NCBI GenBank assembly: GCA_025765615.1
Contig: JAIVFJ010000010.1
Coordinates: 62,001 to 126,000, forward strand
Length of the DNA stretch: 64,000 bases
Reading direction: 5' to 3'
From: Zopfochytrium polystomum
Lineage: Eukaryota; Chytridiomycota; Chytridiomycetes; Chytridiales; Chytridiaceae
A program made the translations under genes and the position numbers. Under the pieces are notes generated by a model, which did not search any database, was not told the DNA's origin, and saw only the letters and a program-made list of their open reading frames with translations. This document shows, in pieces, positions 53,112-64,000 of the stretch; position 1 is the stretch's first letter; every line of letters starts with the position of its first letter.

Positions 53112-55963
53112 ATGACAGGTCAAACGGCTGTACTGCCAATGTTCTCCCTCCAGACCAGAACCAGCGTCAAGCAAGTGTATGGTGCTCCCAGTGCGACGCA
53201 CGGCAACAACTCTCTTGCACACTACTCCGACGGCAACAAGAAGGCTTCAGCCTCTACCCGCATGATGAACCGCGCCTCCACGGGTTTGTCCCGACCGGGG
53301 GCGGCGACCACCATTCAAGCGACACACGACCACCAGCAGGCGCAGCAGCTGCAGCGACCTCAGCGCAACTTGCAGCACCACCAACAGCACCCGCAAGCGC
53401 CCTTGCCCGACACCCTCCATTACCCTTCTCCGGACATTTCCCCCGTTGTGTCGGAGCCCCCCACGCCACTCTTTGCTGAGCCACCACTCCCGCCCCCCCC
53501 AGCCCCACAAGCACATGGCTGTGGCACCCTCACCGTCGACGGCGCCGTCGCTCCCCACACGGGCAGCGCGTCATCTACTTCTTCTTCCTCTGCGGCCGCG
53601 GCTGCCTCCGCGACGGCCTTTCTGCAAACGCTCGACCGCAAATTGGAGGGCGCCGCCCAGGCAGTAGTAAGTGATTATTTTATTCTTTTGAAATTGGGAT
53701 GCGGCTGGGAAGAACGAGAAAAAAAAAAATTTTTTTTTCCCGTTTCCATTTCCCGTTTTTTCTTTCCTTTTCTTTTCTTTTCATTTTGTCGGTTTTGTCT
53801 GCATGCTGATCTCTAACAAACTTTGTTCTCACGCGTCATCCCCTTCTTGGATCGACGGCACTCAGGAAGCTCGCCACTCCTCGGCAGAGGCGGCAGCAGC
53901 TGGCGCCCACAAACTGCAAGAGGCCAAGCAGCCGTCCGCGTCATCAAGCAGGCGCAAGCCCACCCCGCCCACACGGTCCGTTCGCGCCCCTCGCAACGTC
54001 AAGGGCGACTTCTACCGCCAGGATGTCAAAGTCGCGGCGCCCCCCGCCGCCATTAACACCACCGCCAAACCAGCCTCCCCCGCTCGCCGCCCCCTCGTCT
54101 CCTCACGCAAGTCTGAGCGTGTTGGCAAGCTCGGCGCGTCGGCAACAACGACGTCGTCAGAGACCGCGAAAATAAAGGGCGAAAAATCGACGGCTTCCGC
54201 AGCCGGAACGCGCCGAACTTCATCGACGCGCACGGTCCCCACGTCGGGGCGAGCCAGCAGGCGCTCGACGGCAAAGGCCAAATCATCGGCCGAACCGTCG
54301 GTCGCCGCCCAGAAGCCTCAAGCTGTCGCGGGGCCAAGCAAGACGACCGCATCATCCCCGTCCTTTGCTGGCGCTGTCAGTGCAATCGCCAGCCTGCTTG
54401 CCGCCTCGGCACCGGATTCTCCACCACGGGTGGTCTCTGAACCAAAATTGAAGCCCGCGCCTGTGTCAATACTTAAAAAGCCCGTTTCGCCCACTCTCTC
54501 GTTCGCCACCGCTGCTGCCCTGCAAGCAATGCTGATGTTTAAAAAGCCGAGCCAAGCAGAGTCGGACAAACTTCAAGCGCGGTTCCGCGCCGAGGGGCTT
54601 GGGAGGGTTTTTGGTTCTGCTGATTTCGGGGAGGATGAATCGGACGACGATGAAGACGACTTTGACTTTGGTATCAAGCCTGTGCCTTTGGAATCAGTCA
54701 CTGAAGTATCGACCCCTGCGCTGGTTACGGACTGCTCGGATGACGAGGAGCTTTGTCATTCAACAAATGCTGGGGAGGACCTGCAGGAAGATGACGAAGA
54801 CGAAGGAGATTCCTTGCATGTGAACAAGCGACTGCGCACAGAGTTGGAAACAACGTCGAAGGGTCTGAACGACGATATTAAGAAGCGCGTTGCAGAAAGG
54901 TATGGCCTGGAGGAGTCATCGGATGACGGGTTCGATCTATCAGAAGACGAGGAGGAAGACAGGATGGAACAAGACGAAGACTACCGTGAGAGTTCCAGAG
55001 AGCCGCAAATCAGGCCAGCGACACCAGCGTCCACGACTTCCGGCTATCATCCAGAAACCAAGAGGAAAAGGAGCACAAGAAAGCCTGCGGTGCTAGCAGC
55101 AAAACCAGCAAAGCCTACTTCCAAGACAGTAGAGCCCGTAAAGCGAGAAATTAAGCTTCCCACACGTGCCGCAAGATCCATAACGTCTCTTTCAAGCCAG
55201 CGTGCACCTTCAAATGAAAGTGCAACGAGCTCTGCAAGCGGCGCGTCATCAGAAGCCTCGACTTCCACTACCAACGCTCCTCGTCTGGTCCGATCGGGTT
55301 CCTCTTCGTCTTCTTCGTCAAACTCATCCACCAAGCGTAGGAACGCGAATTCCTCCTCATTCTCCTCATTCGGTTCACGCGAACCCAAGACTCGCGCCGC
55401 GCCGACAAAGGCGTCCAAGCCCAGGCCAGACTTTCTCGGTGGAGGTGCCATGGTGAAGGACAAGAACGGCGTGCTCACCCTTGTGGACATGTCGCCCTTC
55501 GATGCCTGTGAAGAGGATGCTTCACCCGTTGTTTGGAAAGGTAAGGAAATGTCGAGTTTTTGATTGGATGACCCCAAACTGACCTAATGCGGCATTTTTC
55601 TTGAAAAAAGGCCAACCACTTCCAGTCCCCGACGATGCGCCGCGTCGCAACGAGTGTAACGCAGAAGAACTTCGCACGTGCGAGATTCTTCGATTGTTGC
55701 CCGCCCAATACTTGGACATCAAGGAGACCCTGCTCGCCACAGTCATTGTTCGAGGTCCGTACAAGAAGCGTGATGCCCAGGGCTGGTTCCGGATTGATGT
55801 AAACAAGACGAACAAGCTTTATGACTGGTGTGGACTCACAGTGAATTCCTTGATGGCTTTAATCAGCGCACCTCTAACTTTTTTGATCAGGTTCGTCGGT
55901 GTTGGCTGGATTGATATTGCAACCGAGCAGTGGGAAAAGCGCGTTAGGGCTGGCCTTGCGTAA
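53112..55963 (+). CDS. SWIRM-domain chromatin protein with long disordered N-terminus
   Basis: Four exons (53112-53666, 53866-55540, 55611-55827, 55891-55963) with matching phases give 839 residues. The first 740 or so are disordered: Gln/His/Pro-rich, then Ser/Thr/Ala/Lys-rich with two acidic Asp/Glu blocks (about residues 440-470 and 500-540) and several basic patches (KRKRSTRK). The C-terminal 85 residues are a SWIRM domain: CNAEELRTCEILRLLPAQYL, DIKETLLATVIVRG, KKRDAQGWFRIDVNKTNKLYDW, then FVGVGWIDIATEQW. The last intron uses TG|GTGTGG and an ATCAG acceptor and brings KLYDWFVGVGW together as the domain requires. SWIRM domains bind DNA or nucleosomes in remodelling and demethylase complexes; stand-alone fungal SWIRM proteins are also known. 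Expected location is nuclear; partners are unknown. Confidence 0.86.
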
Positions 55964-56821
55964 ATCCGTTTGAAACAGCCTCGTCTTCTTTGGGCCGCCG
56001 CGGCCCCCCCCCCTTCCTAATCCCCCGGCCCCCCCAACCCTCACGCCCTACCTTTTGGCCGTTTATTCGCCGTAAGCCTCCTTCTTTAGATGAAACTAAT
56101 GCCCAGATGATCCTTGATTTTTGATTTTGCCTCCTCAGCCTCCCCTTTCCGAGCACGCCTGTTAAGTTCCAGATGTCTTATTATTAGCGGGCACGTACCG
56201 TCCGCACACGTGCATACGTTGTTTATTTCCTAAACCCCCCGCTAATCCCGAGAGTGTTCTGCCCGCCTGTGCCCGCCATCGTCTCTTTCTTCCAGCTCTC
56301 ATTGCTGCCGAAGCCTGTCTGCTCCTGCACGCCCTTGCGCATAGCAAGTCTGTCCTCCCCTATTCAGCCCGCACCTACACCAAAACTTTAATATCGTGTG
56401 TCGTGTTCCTCTTCTTACGTACTCCAAGAGCCCAGCCTCCTTGCCACCTTTACACTTTTGTTTTGATTTTGTTTTGATTTGATGACAGTGTGTTCCCGCC
56501 CCAATCGACCGTTCTTAAATTATCGTCCTTGTTTAGTCGCTTTGTGTTATTGTTTCACATTCCTTTTTTTTTTTTTTTTTTTTCTTTTTTCCCCCTTCTC
56601 TTTCTACTCCCTCGCCGACATGACCACGGCTGGGAGAACCCATCATTTCTAAAATGGCGGGTGTCGTGTCTCTTGCTGCTCTTCTCAATTATTCCCTTTC
56701 CTCTCCTTGTTCTTGTTCATTTGCGCCTTCCGTCCTCCCTGCCCTACCCCCGTTATTGTAATGTGTAAGCGATGGCTTGGTTGGTCCCTTTCACTTGCAT
56801 CTCCTTTGTTGTTAAACCCGT

Positions 56822-56859
<38 letters not shown>

Positions 56860-57384
56860 GTTCCGCATTTGCTACTCTTTTTCTTTTCCGCTCTTTTGCA
56901 CAGAATAAGCAACTCTCCCCGAGCGCCGACTTTTGCACTCTTGTGCAGTTAGTTGGTCCCAGCTTGGAGAAGTATCCGATTTAGTGCCGATCTTTGTGTT
57001 ATGACTGCTGTGCCCTTAGAGAAGCCTGCAGGTGGGTTGTGGAACTCACTTCAAGGATCTTAATCACCAGCGCCTCCAAGCAGCAGCAGGAGGAAGCTCA
57101 ATCACAACATCAGGAAATGATGTTCTTCGTTTTACACGAGGGTGGGGAAACAAGCAGCAACTGAGGGACAGAAACAAGGAGAATCTAAGAAGCCGATGAG
57201 CAAGCCAACACAAAAGGTCTTCAAGTGATTTTTTTTTTTTTGAGGGGAGTAAGCAAGGACAAATACACAAGACATGAAGGAACTACGGCAATCTTGCGAG
57301 GACCAAACTTATGACTTCACCACCCGAATCATATTCCGCCTTTCATCACCTCTCAAACTCCATCCCTCCCGCTGCGAGGCTGGC
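55964..57384. other. Convergent 3' region, 1.4 kb, no gene seen
   Basis: 3' flanks of the SWIRM gene (+) and RPL10 (-). C-rich and T-rich tracts, T18-20 at 56563-56583, and a (GT)n run at 56826-56855. Open frames follow the simple-sequence composition. Confidence 0.6.
56826..56855. repeat. (GT)n microsatellite
   Basis: About 15 GT units without interruption. Confidence 0.97.
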
Positions 57385-58221
<837 letters not shown>

Positions 58222-58463
58222 CTGTTGAAGCCGAGACATTCCATGGTTACAGCAAAAAATGGATCATGTTAGACAGCGTAAGGACAACGTGAGGGATATT
58301 CTCATTGGGGGGGACTGCGAAGGGTGGTCGAATGGTACGCCTCCTGGTGGCAGCTCCATCGACGACGGAGTTGCCGCGATTCGGTTGGCGATGAGAAGCC
58401 GAGGTGCTGCCGGCCTCATCCGATCTCAGCACTGATGGATCCATCCAACGCTATGATCGAGTA
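58222..58463. promoter_or_regulatory. Upstream region of RPL10, 3' flank of the 66-aa gene
   Basis: 242 bp between two minus-strand genes, holding the RPL10 promoter and first-exon leader. No TATA box is seen. Confidence 0.45.
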
Positions 58464-58807
58464 TCATTCTTCGACGAAGACGCCGGTCTTTGCGTTCCAA
58501 GTCTGCAGCAGCGCGCGGGACCCCTTGAAGGCCTCCTCGGTTCCAACGACGACGGTGCGCGGACGGATACCCACCTTGCCTTCTTGTTCTGGGAATGGGA
58601 ATGAACCTTTTTTTTTTTTTTTTTTTCTCTCGCTTCCTCTCCGGAAATTTGACCGAAAAGTGAAAAAAGGAGGAGGAGCCAGGAAAAAGGAAGATTTCTA
58701 ATCCAAGTCACGTGAGACTATTGCGCCACACCCCCCCTTGTTTCCGGCTTGACCTTCTTGATTCCATTCTTCTTTATGGCGCGACAACCCCACTTGTTAC
58801 TCCACAT
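58464..58807 (-). CDS. Small two-exon gene, 66 residues, unknown function
   Basis: Exon 1 (58807-58732) encodes MWSNKWGCRAIKKNGIKKVK and a few more residues; exon 2 (58588-58464) encodes EGKVGIRPRTVVVGTEEAF followed by KGSRALLQTWNAKTGVFVEE and stop. Both junctions are phase 1 with a 143-nt intron. Codon choice in exon 2 is strongly C/G-ending, like the neighbouring RPL10 and unlike the surrounding intron, which argues for a real and probably well-expressed gene. The product is basic at the N-terminus and has no signal peptide or membrane helix; a mitochondrial location is possible from the Arg/Lys-rich start without acidic residues. I do not recognise the family. The donor lies at the end of a run of seven G and could be shifted by a base error. 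Confidence 0.5.
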
Positions 58808-59035
58808 TATTAAGCAGTCGGCGGCGGAAAAATACACGCTGAAAATACGCGAATACGCGAGCGCGCCCCTGAACGCGTTGTTCAAAGTGTGAACGTAGTC
58901 GCTCGCGCCTACACTGCTCAGTACGGGTATCCCTGCAGTAGGTAGGCGGCTCCGTCGTCCTCACGGTTTCCGCACGGTGAAAGCAGCAATTTCCACGGAA
59001 GTCCCTCGCGTGCAAAGAGTCGCGAGATCGTCTTA
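58808..59035. promoter_or_regulatory. Divergent promoter, 66-aa gene (-) and CFAP58 (+)
   Basis: 228 bp between two outward-reading start codons. It contains repeated GCG-rich motifs (TACGCGAATACGCGAGCGCG, 58843-58863). No TATA box is seen. Confidence 0.5.
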
Positions 59036-62000
59036 ATGCCGGCAAAGCCACACGATACTGCCGGTTCTCGGCGTGTCAGTGTCGCCATTCCAGAGGACGC
59101 TGTCGAAGACGACGCACCTTCTGGCCCTTCCGGCGCGTCCGTTCCAGTCGATGAAGAGGCTTCCGAGCCGACGGCCAATCAGCCACACGACAACAACGGA
59201 GAGAATTCTGCAAAAGGCGCGGTTGAACACTACCGCGACGGTGACGATGACGAAGAAGGGGAGAGCGAGGTCACCAGTGACAATGGCCAAGACGGCGGCA
59301 GCCGGCTGGAATCGGCGACTGCGGCGAGGGGCGGCAACGGAGGCGACGCGTTGCCTCCGTTGCCATCACCGGCGGCCCCCGTTGCTCCGCCCGACCCAAG
59401 CGACCCGCTTGCCGAGATTCCAGAGTACGAAGCGGTCAGCGACGAGAAGCTTAACGCGGCACTTGACTTTCTCCGGCACAGCACCACGACGTTGTTGGAG
59501 GCGGCAACGGCCACCGCGTCTGGGGTGACTGCCAGTGGTGCCACTGGAACGGTGGACGCGCCTCCACAAATGGTGCCACGGACCGTGTCGATCGCGTCTT
59601 CGTTCGCGACCGGAGCCGAATCCATCGCAAACGAAGCCTCCACGCAACTGCACGCGCAGACGACGGCGCAAGCGCGGCTTCAGCAGGAGCATGTAACCTT
59701 GACGCACTTGATTCATCAGTCGCGCAATAACGAGCGGCTGCTGATCCATCGCGTCAGGGAGCTGACCGCGCAAGTGACCGCGGGGACGCAGAAAGTACAC
59801 GCAGCGCTGGCACTTTCTCGGCGGGACCGAGAAGTGGTGGTTGGCCTCAAAAAGGAAGTAGCGCGAGCCTGGGAGCTGGTGGAGACTGCCACACAAAAGG
59901 AGGCGCGTGCAAGAGAGGCCGTGTCGCGGTTGAAAATGGAGCTGGAAGGTGCTCGGCGTGGGAATGGAGTCGGAGCAAGTAGCGAAAATAAAGGGGATCA
60001 CGCGGAATCAGCCGCCCCTCCTCCTCCGCCAGTTCCAGTCGGGGGAACGAGCAAGGCCGCCCACATGATCGAACAAGAGCAGGAGCAGGCAATCGAGCGT
60101 TTGATGCAACAAGTGAGCCAGCTGAAAGAGCAACTCGAGTTGCTGAAAGGAGAGACGGCCAAAACGCAAACGGACAACAAAGATCTCCGCGACCAGATCA
60201 AGAGTTTAGAGGCTGAGCGCCAGCAAAGACAGGAAGACTTGGAGTCATTGACGCGACTCGTAGTAGCGAAAAAGGATGAAGTAACGCGAGTTGAAAAGCT
60301 TCGTAAAAAGCTTGAGGACGAGCTGAAATCAGCGAATGAGGTTCTCTTGAAGAAGGAGGCGGAGTCCGCAGCAAAGGTCGCAGAGGCTTCTCGCGCGAAG
60401 GAGGTCGCTGGACGGCTTGAGACGCAAATTAAAGAAGAGAGAGCCAGGACAGACCGTGAGGCACGCGAACGTGAAGCAGCTGGCTTAAGAGCCAACGCGG
60501 TGCTTGCTGAACTGGAAGCGACCAAGTCTGCCAATGACCGCTTACGGAGAGAGGGCGAAGACAGGGAGGACTCCGCGAAGGAATGGGAGGCTGAGTATTG
60601 GCGCTACAAGTCAGAGCACAAAGTTTTATTGCGTGAGAGGGAGCTGCTCCAAAAGAGTGTCAAATCGCTCGAAGAAGCCAAAGCTGCCCTTGAAACCGAG
60701 CGCAACACATTGCAGGTGAAGTTACATTTGTAGTCAATATTTCAAGTGTGTTGATAACCCTATTTCAATCTGCCCCAATAATAGAGCGAATGCCAACGGC
60801 TTTCTCACGAGGAAGTTAGCATTCAGCGGCAATTGAACGATGCGCTGAAACATGTCGACAGCATCACCAAAGAGCGGGATGTCGCCCAGCGAAACTTTGT
60901 GAAAGCCACTGGGACAACCCAGCGGCACATGGGGCTCGTCAAACTATCAGACCAAGCCAAGAGAACGTTGGAGCAAGAACTCATGGGTTACAAGGAAGAA
61001 GCTTCAAAAATGCGAAAGGTTTGTAGGCTGGTGCTGCAATTTTTCTGCGAGTTTACTCACACAAGGTTTCGCCCGCTTTGCAAAACCTCGCCTCCAGCTC
61101 ATTTTTTCGCTGGAAAAAGATCGTGACCGTCACATTACGCAAGTTCACACGCTCGAGGCAGACTTAATAGCTGCACAAGAGGACATCAAACTGAAAGACT
61201 TGCTGACTTTCGACGCACGCAAAAAGATTACTGACCTTGAGCGCAAGCTCCGGGAGCAGCAGGCACTTTACGAAAACGTTAGAGCCGATCGAAACCTGTA
61301 TTCCAAGAATTTACTTGAGAGTCATGACGAGATTACCGAAATGCGAAGGAAGCTCAAGATAATGGGACATCAAATTGAGCAGCTGAAAGAGGAGATATCT
61401 GTTAAAGACGGCGGTAAGTAGGGAGATGACTTGTTGGTTCCTGATGTGCCTTTCGTGCTGGAATGACTGAGCTTCGAACAGAACTTGCCAAGCAGCACTT
61501 CGAGCACCAGAAGCTGGAGAAGGAAAAAGAGGGGCTTTCTGCACAAATCGGAAAGCTGCAGCAGCAGCACGCGGACGCTCTCAAGACAGTACAAAATCAC
61601 CTGGCAGAAGAGGGCAAGCTCCACCGGATCATTGCAGAGGGAGATGCCGAACGATCCAAGCAGAGGAAGGCTTATGATAATGTGATCCAGGAGCGGGTAA
61701 GAGTTTCCCTCAAACTTCCGGGATTCTCGCTGAACGGCTGTTTTCCTCATGGACTTTCAGGACATCTTGGGTACGCAATTAATCCGCCGAAACGACGAGA
61801 TTGCGTTGCTTTACGAGAAAATCCGGATCCAGATGTCGACGTTGAACAAAGGCGAGATCCAGTATCGCGAGCGGCAAGAGGACATACGCGTGCTGAAACT
61901 CGAGATCAAAAGAGTGAGGCGGGAAAAGGCCATCCTGCAGTCGGAAACGCAAAACTTGGAAGGGCTTCGCGGCGAGATTTATCGTCTGCAGCGAGAAATT

Positions 62001-63002
62001 TTAAAAGAGCGAACACGAGTAAAAGTGTTGGAAGGTGAGAAAAAAAAAATCTTTAATTTTTTCTTTTTTCTTGTCTTTTTTCTCTTTGGTGGCTCACAGT
62101 CTTTCCCACAAAAAGAGGAGCTGGAGAATCCAATGAATGTTCACCGATGGCGAAAGCTGTCGGGCAGTGATCCAAGCACGTACGAGCTAATTACAAAAAT
62201 CCAAGCGCTCCAGAAGCGCCTCATTGCAAAGACAGAGGAGGTTGTGGAGCGCGAGATGGTCATCAGCCAAAAGGACAAGATGTACTTGGAAGTGAAGGAG
62301 CTTTTGCAGAGGCAACCAGGACCAGAGGTGCTGGAGGAGCTCAGAGCCGTAAAAGAAGCCGTGAAAACTAAAATGAGGGAATCAAAGGTTTGGGTCCTCA
62401 TCGCTGCGCTGACACGAACCTCACCTATTCCAACCTGACAGTCACTAGCGTCCGAACTCAACATGTACCACTCTCAAGTCAACGAGTATAAGTACGAAAT
62501 TGAACGTCTTACGCACGACATGCAAGACCTCAAAAAGCGTTACTTTGATTTGAAGAAGCGGTCCGATGCGAAGCTCAAAAAGGTGCGAGAGGCGGTCGGG
62601 AAGGGCGGAGGGATGTCACCGATGGTGGCAACTGCGGCAATGGCCGCCGCGGCCGCCGCCCACGCGTTGGCTTCTTCGGGCACGGCCGGTCCAGTGACGG
62701 CGGCGGGCGGAGGCGGCGCGGAGGGCCCGGGGGTGGGGAAACGACACGTTATTCACGGGTTGACGAAGGACTACTTTCACGCAACGCCCTCAAGTGGGCC
62801 TGCTGGGACGCGAGGGCCGCGCTCGGGCGGAGGAGCGAGCGTTCCTGGTCCGACACGGGAGCGGCGCAGTCCAGCTACGCTTCCGAGGCATGGCCTATCG
62901 TCTGGTTCGGAAAGCAGTAGGACGGGGGCACTGACCCAAGTAAGCGAAGCAGAGAGCGGGCTTTTGCCACCGCTGAGGGCGGTGTCCGCAACGGAGGGTT
63001 GA
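59036..63002 (+). CDS. CFAP58: Cilia- and flagella-associated protein 58 (coiled coil)
   Basis: Seven exons (59036-60715, 60785-61018, 61098-61413, 61482-61696, 61761-62034, 62116-62387, 62442-63002), phases consistent, give 1,183 residues. Nearly all is heptad coiled coil. Diagnostic CFAP58 stretches occur in order: TTQRHMGLVKLSDQAKRTLE, LYENVRADRNLYSKNL, DEITEMRRKLKIMGHQIEQL, LIRRNDEIALLYEKIRIQ, LNKGEIQYRERQEDIRVL, ENPMNVHRWRKLSGSDP, LQKRLIAKTEEVVERE, LQRQPGPEVLEEL and SELNMYHSQVNEYKYEIERL. Animal CFAP58 is about 870 residues; here an acidic, Ala/Pro-rich N-terminus of about 170 residues and a Gly/Ala/Ser-rich C-terminus of about 120 account for the difference. The protein is needed to build the axoneme in sperm and algae, so this fungus has or had motile flagella. 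Confidence 0.95.
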
Positions 63003-63198
63003 GACCAATAGCTGCGCATAGTTGTTCAACATGATACGGGCAGCGGGTCTGCGCCGATTGTAATCACGCATTTAAGAAACAGAAAAAATGTCGACTCTAA
63101 CGACAAACGAAGAAGGCAGTGACACTGTAGCCCGAAAACGAGATACGGAACTAGGAAATAAGAGAACATCAACTTGCTCTGAAGACGATTCTGGCACT
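63003..63198. other. Convergent spacer, CFAP58 (+) and Hsp110 (-)
   Basis: 196 bp holding both 3' ends. No further feature is seen. Confidence 0.5.
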
Positions 63199-64000
63199 CT
63201 AGTCGGTTGTCATCTTATCGTCCTCCGCCCCACCCTCATCCACTTGTGCATCCTCCTCCACAAGGCCCTCGCCTTGTTCCGATTGAACTTCCCCCTTCTT
63301 TTCCCTCTTCTCCTTCCTCTCTTTCTTCTCCTTTTTCTGAGTGTCCTTTTTCGGAGGCGGAGCAGTCGGAGCCGGTTCGGCCCTCTTCGGTCGATTCAAA
63401 ACAGGATTAACCACTGCGGCAAGAGCTTCTCGCTCCTTGTGAATTTGAGCGACCAGAACTTTTGGGGTGATATGTTTCGGTGTCTGCTGGATTGCTGCAA
63501 GTGATGAGTCAAGCCAAGCTACTTTTGCAGTAATCTGTTTGGCAAGTTTTGACCGTTCCGCGGCTGGTATGTGCGCGTAACGGTCATTCTACCATCCACA
63601 AGGAAGATTAACACGTGAGCGTCGCTGTCGGGCCATTATGAACGTACCGATCCCGAGAGCTTATCCAGCGCATCCGCCGAGAATTCCCGAAACAATTTTT
63701 CCGCACGAGGCCGCTCCTCCGCCTCTTTGTACCTCGCAGCAACAGGTTCCCCAATAGCCTTGAGCGATTCGAGTTTTTCTTGGTACACCGCTTTTTCGGC
63801 ATCTTCGCCCTCGCCATAGAGCCAATCCTCCATTTCCCGCAGCATTTTCCCGAAAGATTCTCGATCAGCGTTCGAGATATGATCGGACCACTCAGTATCG
63901 AGCTGCCCGCGAGCGTGGTAAACATACTCTTCAAGCTGGTTGCGTGCTTCCGCAGTCTCAATAACGAGACGATCGGCAGATTCCATCGTGAGCTCAATGT
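63199..64000 (-). CDS. Hsp110/SSE-type chaperone, C-terminal part, cut by the right edge
   Basis: Two visible exons (64000-63648 and 63588-63199), phase 0. The first encodes the C-terminal helical bundle: ARNQLEEYVYHARGQLDTEW, ADRESFGKMLREMEDWLYGE, GEDAEKAVYQEKLESLKAIG, PVAARYKEAEERP. This is the pattern of Hsp110/SSE proteins and not of canonical Hsp70. The second continues with RYAHIPAAERSKLAKQI and ITPKVLVAQIHKEREAL and ends in a Lys/Glu-rich tail with no ER-retention signal. SSE proteins are cytosolic nucleotide-exchange factors for Hsp70. The ATPase and substrate-binding domains lie beyond base 64000. Confidence 0.9.

Noticed and set aside
58324..58701. 125-residue plus-strand frame opposite the 66-aa gene
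   Set aside because: It runs through a poly(T) tract and has no motif. Codon bias and splice phases favour the minus strand.

Overview
The window is nuclear DNA from a zoosporic (flagellated) early-diverging fungus, most likely a chytrid or blastoclad. Three things support this. There is a convincing gene for the flagellar protein CFAP58. There is a fungal-type Zn(II)2Cys6 transcription factor with the fungal-specific trans domain. Genes are split by many short GT-AG introns (about 40-150 nt). I rebuilt the exon models by hand from reading frames and splice signals, checking that donor and acceptor phases agree. Boundaries may be off by a base, and junctions I could not settle are named in the entries.

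Left part, about 1-8 kb: repeat-rich and gene-poor. It holds the 3' end of an unnamed gene, a decayed Pif1/Helitron helicase fragment, two related solo LTRs (one with a perfect 5-bp target duplication), a broken Tc1/mariner element with a recognisable left inverted repeat, GA and TCTG microsatellites, a block of GC-rich near-palindromes and a stop-ridden gag-like remnant. The only intact gene here is a small respiratory-chain (MLRQ/B12D-type) subunit at 2.7 kb.

Middle, 8-32.6 kb: an aldo-keto reductase (+); a secreted GH27 alpha-galactosidase with a C-terminal CBM35-like domain (-); a cyclic-nucleotide-gated-type channel without a K+ selectivity filter (-); a 1,715-residue protein joining an RWD-like domain, a PARP-like ADP-ribosyltransferase region and a possible VWA segment (-); a ten-exon ABCG half-transporter (+) with a decayed partial copy of itself about 7 kb upstream; and a large Zn(II)2Cys6 regulator (-).

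Right part, 33-64 kb: a C2/coiled-coil protein (+), a cationic amino-acid transporter with a 5-nt microexon (+), a family-2 glycosyltransferase like Egghead/BRE-3 (+), a small probably acylated protein (-), a 2OG-Fe(II) dioxygenase (-), TRAPPC11 (+), a SWIRM-domain protein (+), ribosomal protein uL16/RPL10 with a start codon split by an intron (-), a tiny two-exon gene (-), CFAP58 (+) and the 3' part of an Hsp110/SSE chaperone gene (-).

The genes form no metabolic cluster. They look like ordinary housekeeping, secretory-pathway, signalling and flagellar genes, several in divergent pairs sharing short promoters (2OG dioxygenase/TRAPPC11, 66-aa gene/CFAP58, regulator/C2 protein). The least ordinary items are the RWD-ART-VWA protein, the altered channel pore, the 5-nt and 18-nt microexons and the split RPL10 start codon. 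Two one-base insertions in otherwise conserved genes (ABCG and TRAPPC11) may be assembly errors.
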